This document shows positions 6,699 through 6,819 of a stretch of 6,819 nucleotides of DNA, piece by piece. The stretch lies in assembly GCA_030619215.1 (NCBI GenBank), contig JAUXBV010000190.1, forward strand, positions 1 to 6,819, in the 5' to 3' direction. Source of the DNA: Fibrobacterota bacterium (GTDB taxonomy: Bacteria; Fibrobacterota; Chitinivibrionia; Chitinivibrionales; JANQEN01). How positions within the stretch are numbered: the first letter of the stretch is position 1; each line of letters begins with the position of its first letter. A program made the position numbers and the translations under genes. The notes beneath the pieces were generated by a model. That model ran no database searches, was not told the DNA's origin, and saw nothing but the letters and a program-made list of their open reading frames with translations.

Positions 6699-6712
6699 TG
6701 CGAAGTATATAA
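6696..6712 (-). repeat. Right copy of 17-base inverted repeat flanking the GNAT module
   Basis: CTTTGCGAAGTATATAA is the exact reverse complement of 5561-5577. A weaker match, CCTTGCGGAGTA (5739-5750), 10 of 12 bases, lies inside the interval in the same orientation as this copy. Confidence 0.8.
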
Positions 6713-6725
6713 GCACCAAAAGAAG

Positions 6726-6813
6726 TGTTGTCAAAAAAATAGCTTAAAAACGCACTATTTATGATGAATTGGCTGATTTGCCCACATTTTACCAATTTAT
6801 GTTGTCAAAAAAA
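6726..6813 (+). repeat. Exact 14-base direct repeat pair near the window end
   Basis: TGTTGTCAAAAAAA occurs at 6726-6739 and again at 6800-6813, 74 bases apart. The A run lowers its information content, but TGTTGTC matches exactly in both. A further copy beyond the window would indicate an array. Confidence 0.55.
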
Positions 6814-6819
6814 GTTAAT

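Larger units (their letters stand above)
6625..6819. other. Non-coding AT-rich tail with short repeats
   Basis: No gene is evident in the last 195 bases. The stretch holds two imperfect 17-base direct repeats, the right copy of the inverted repeat and two exact 14-base repeats. An ATG at 6761 opens a frame that runs off the window, but there is no Shine-Dalgarno and too few codons to judge. Confidence 0.6.

Noticed and set aside
6640..6712. Integron attC site downstream of the GNAT gene
   Set aside because: GNAT and toxin-antitoxin genes are common integron cargo, and GTTCAAC recalls core-site sequence, but I could not find paired R and L boxes with the required symmetry.
6761..6819. Possible start of a gene running off the right edge
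   Set aside because: Only 19 codons, no Shine-Dalgarno, and it overlaps a direct repeat.

Overview
The window reads as chromosome of a Gram-negative bacterium. An outer-membrane TonB-dependent receptor with an N-terminal carboxypeptidase-regulatory-like domain is typical of the Bacteroidota/FCB group and relatives. No rRNA or other phylogenetic marker is present, so this placement is inference. All genes seen lie on the + strand.

Left part (1-4670): the window opens inside a radC-family gene, of which only the C-terminal JAMM/MPN domain is visible. After 58 bases comes a 795-residue TonB-dependent receptor. Its last 11 bases overlap a PaaK-like adenylate-forming protein that starts at TTG behind a strong Shine-Dalgarno sequence. 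Forty bases later follows a 166-residue exported protein with a flavodoxin-like strand pattern that I cannot name. These three genes look like one transcription unit. The pairing of an outer-membrane receptor, a cytoplasmic ligase-like protein with altered catalytic motifs and a small exported protein is the least explained part of the left half.

Middle (4746-5432): a TrmJ-type SPOUT tRNA 2'-O-methyltransferase with all three family motifs, an ordinary housekeeping gene.

Right part (5433-6819): composition becomes strongly AT-rich. A roughly 440-base non-coding stretch holds a perfect 17-base palindrome and short repeats. It leads into a two-gene unit: a basic 58-residue protein (5876-6052) followed after 5 bases by a GNAT acetyltransferase (6058-6624). 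The layout is that of a toxin-antitoxin module, but the small protein does not look like the ribbon-helix-helix antitoxin usual for GNAT toxins. An exact 17-base sequence occurs in inverted orientation on both sides (5561-5577 and 6696-6712), which suggests the pair sits in a small mobile or cassette-like segment with no transposase. The final 195 bases are non-coding and hold two further short direct repeats.
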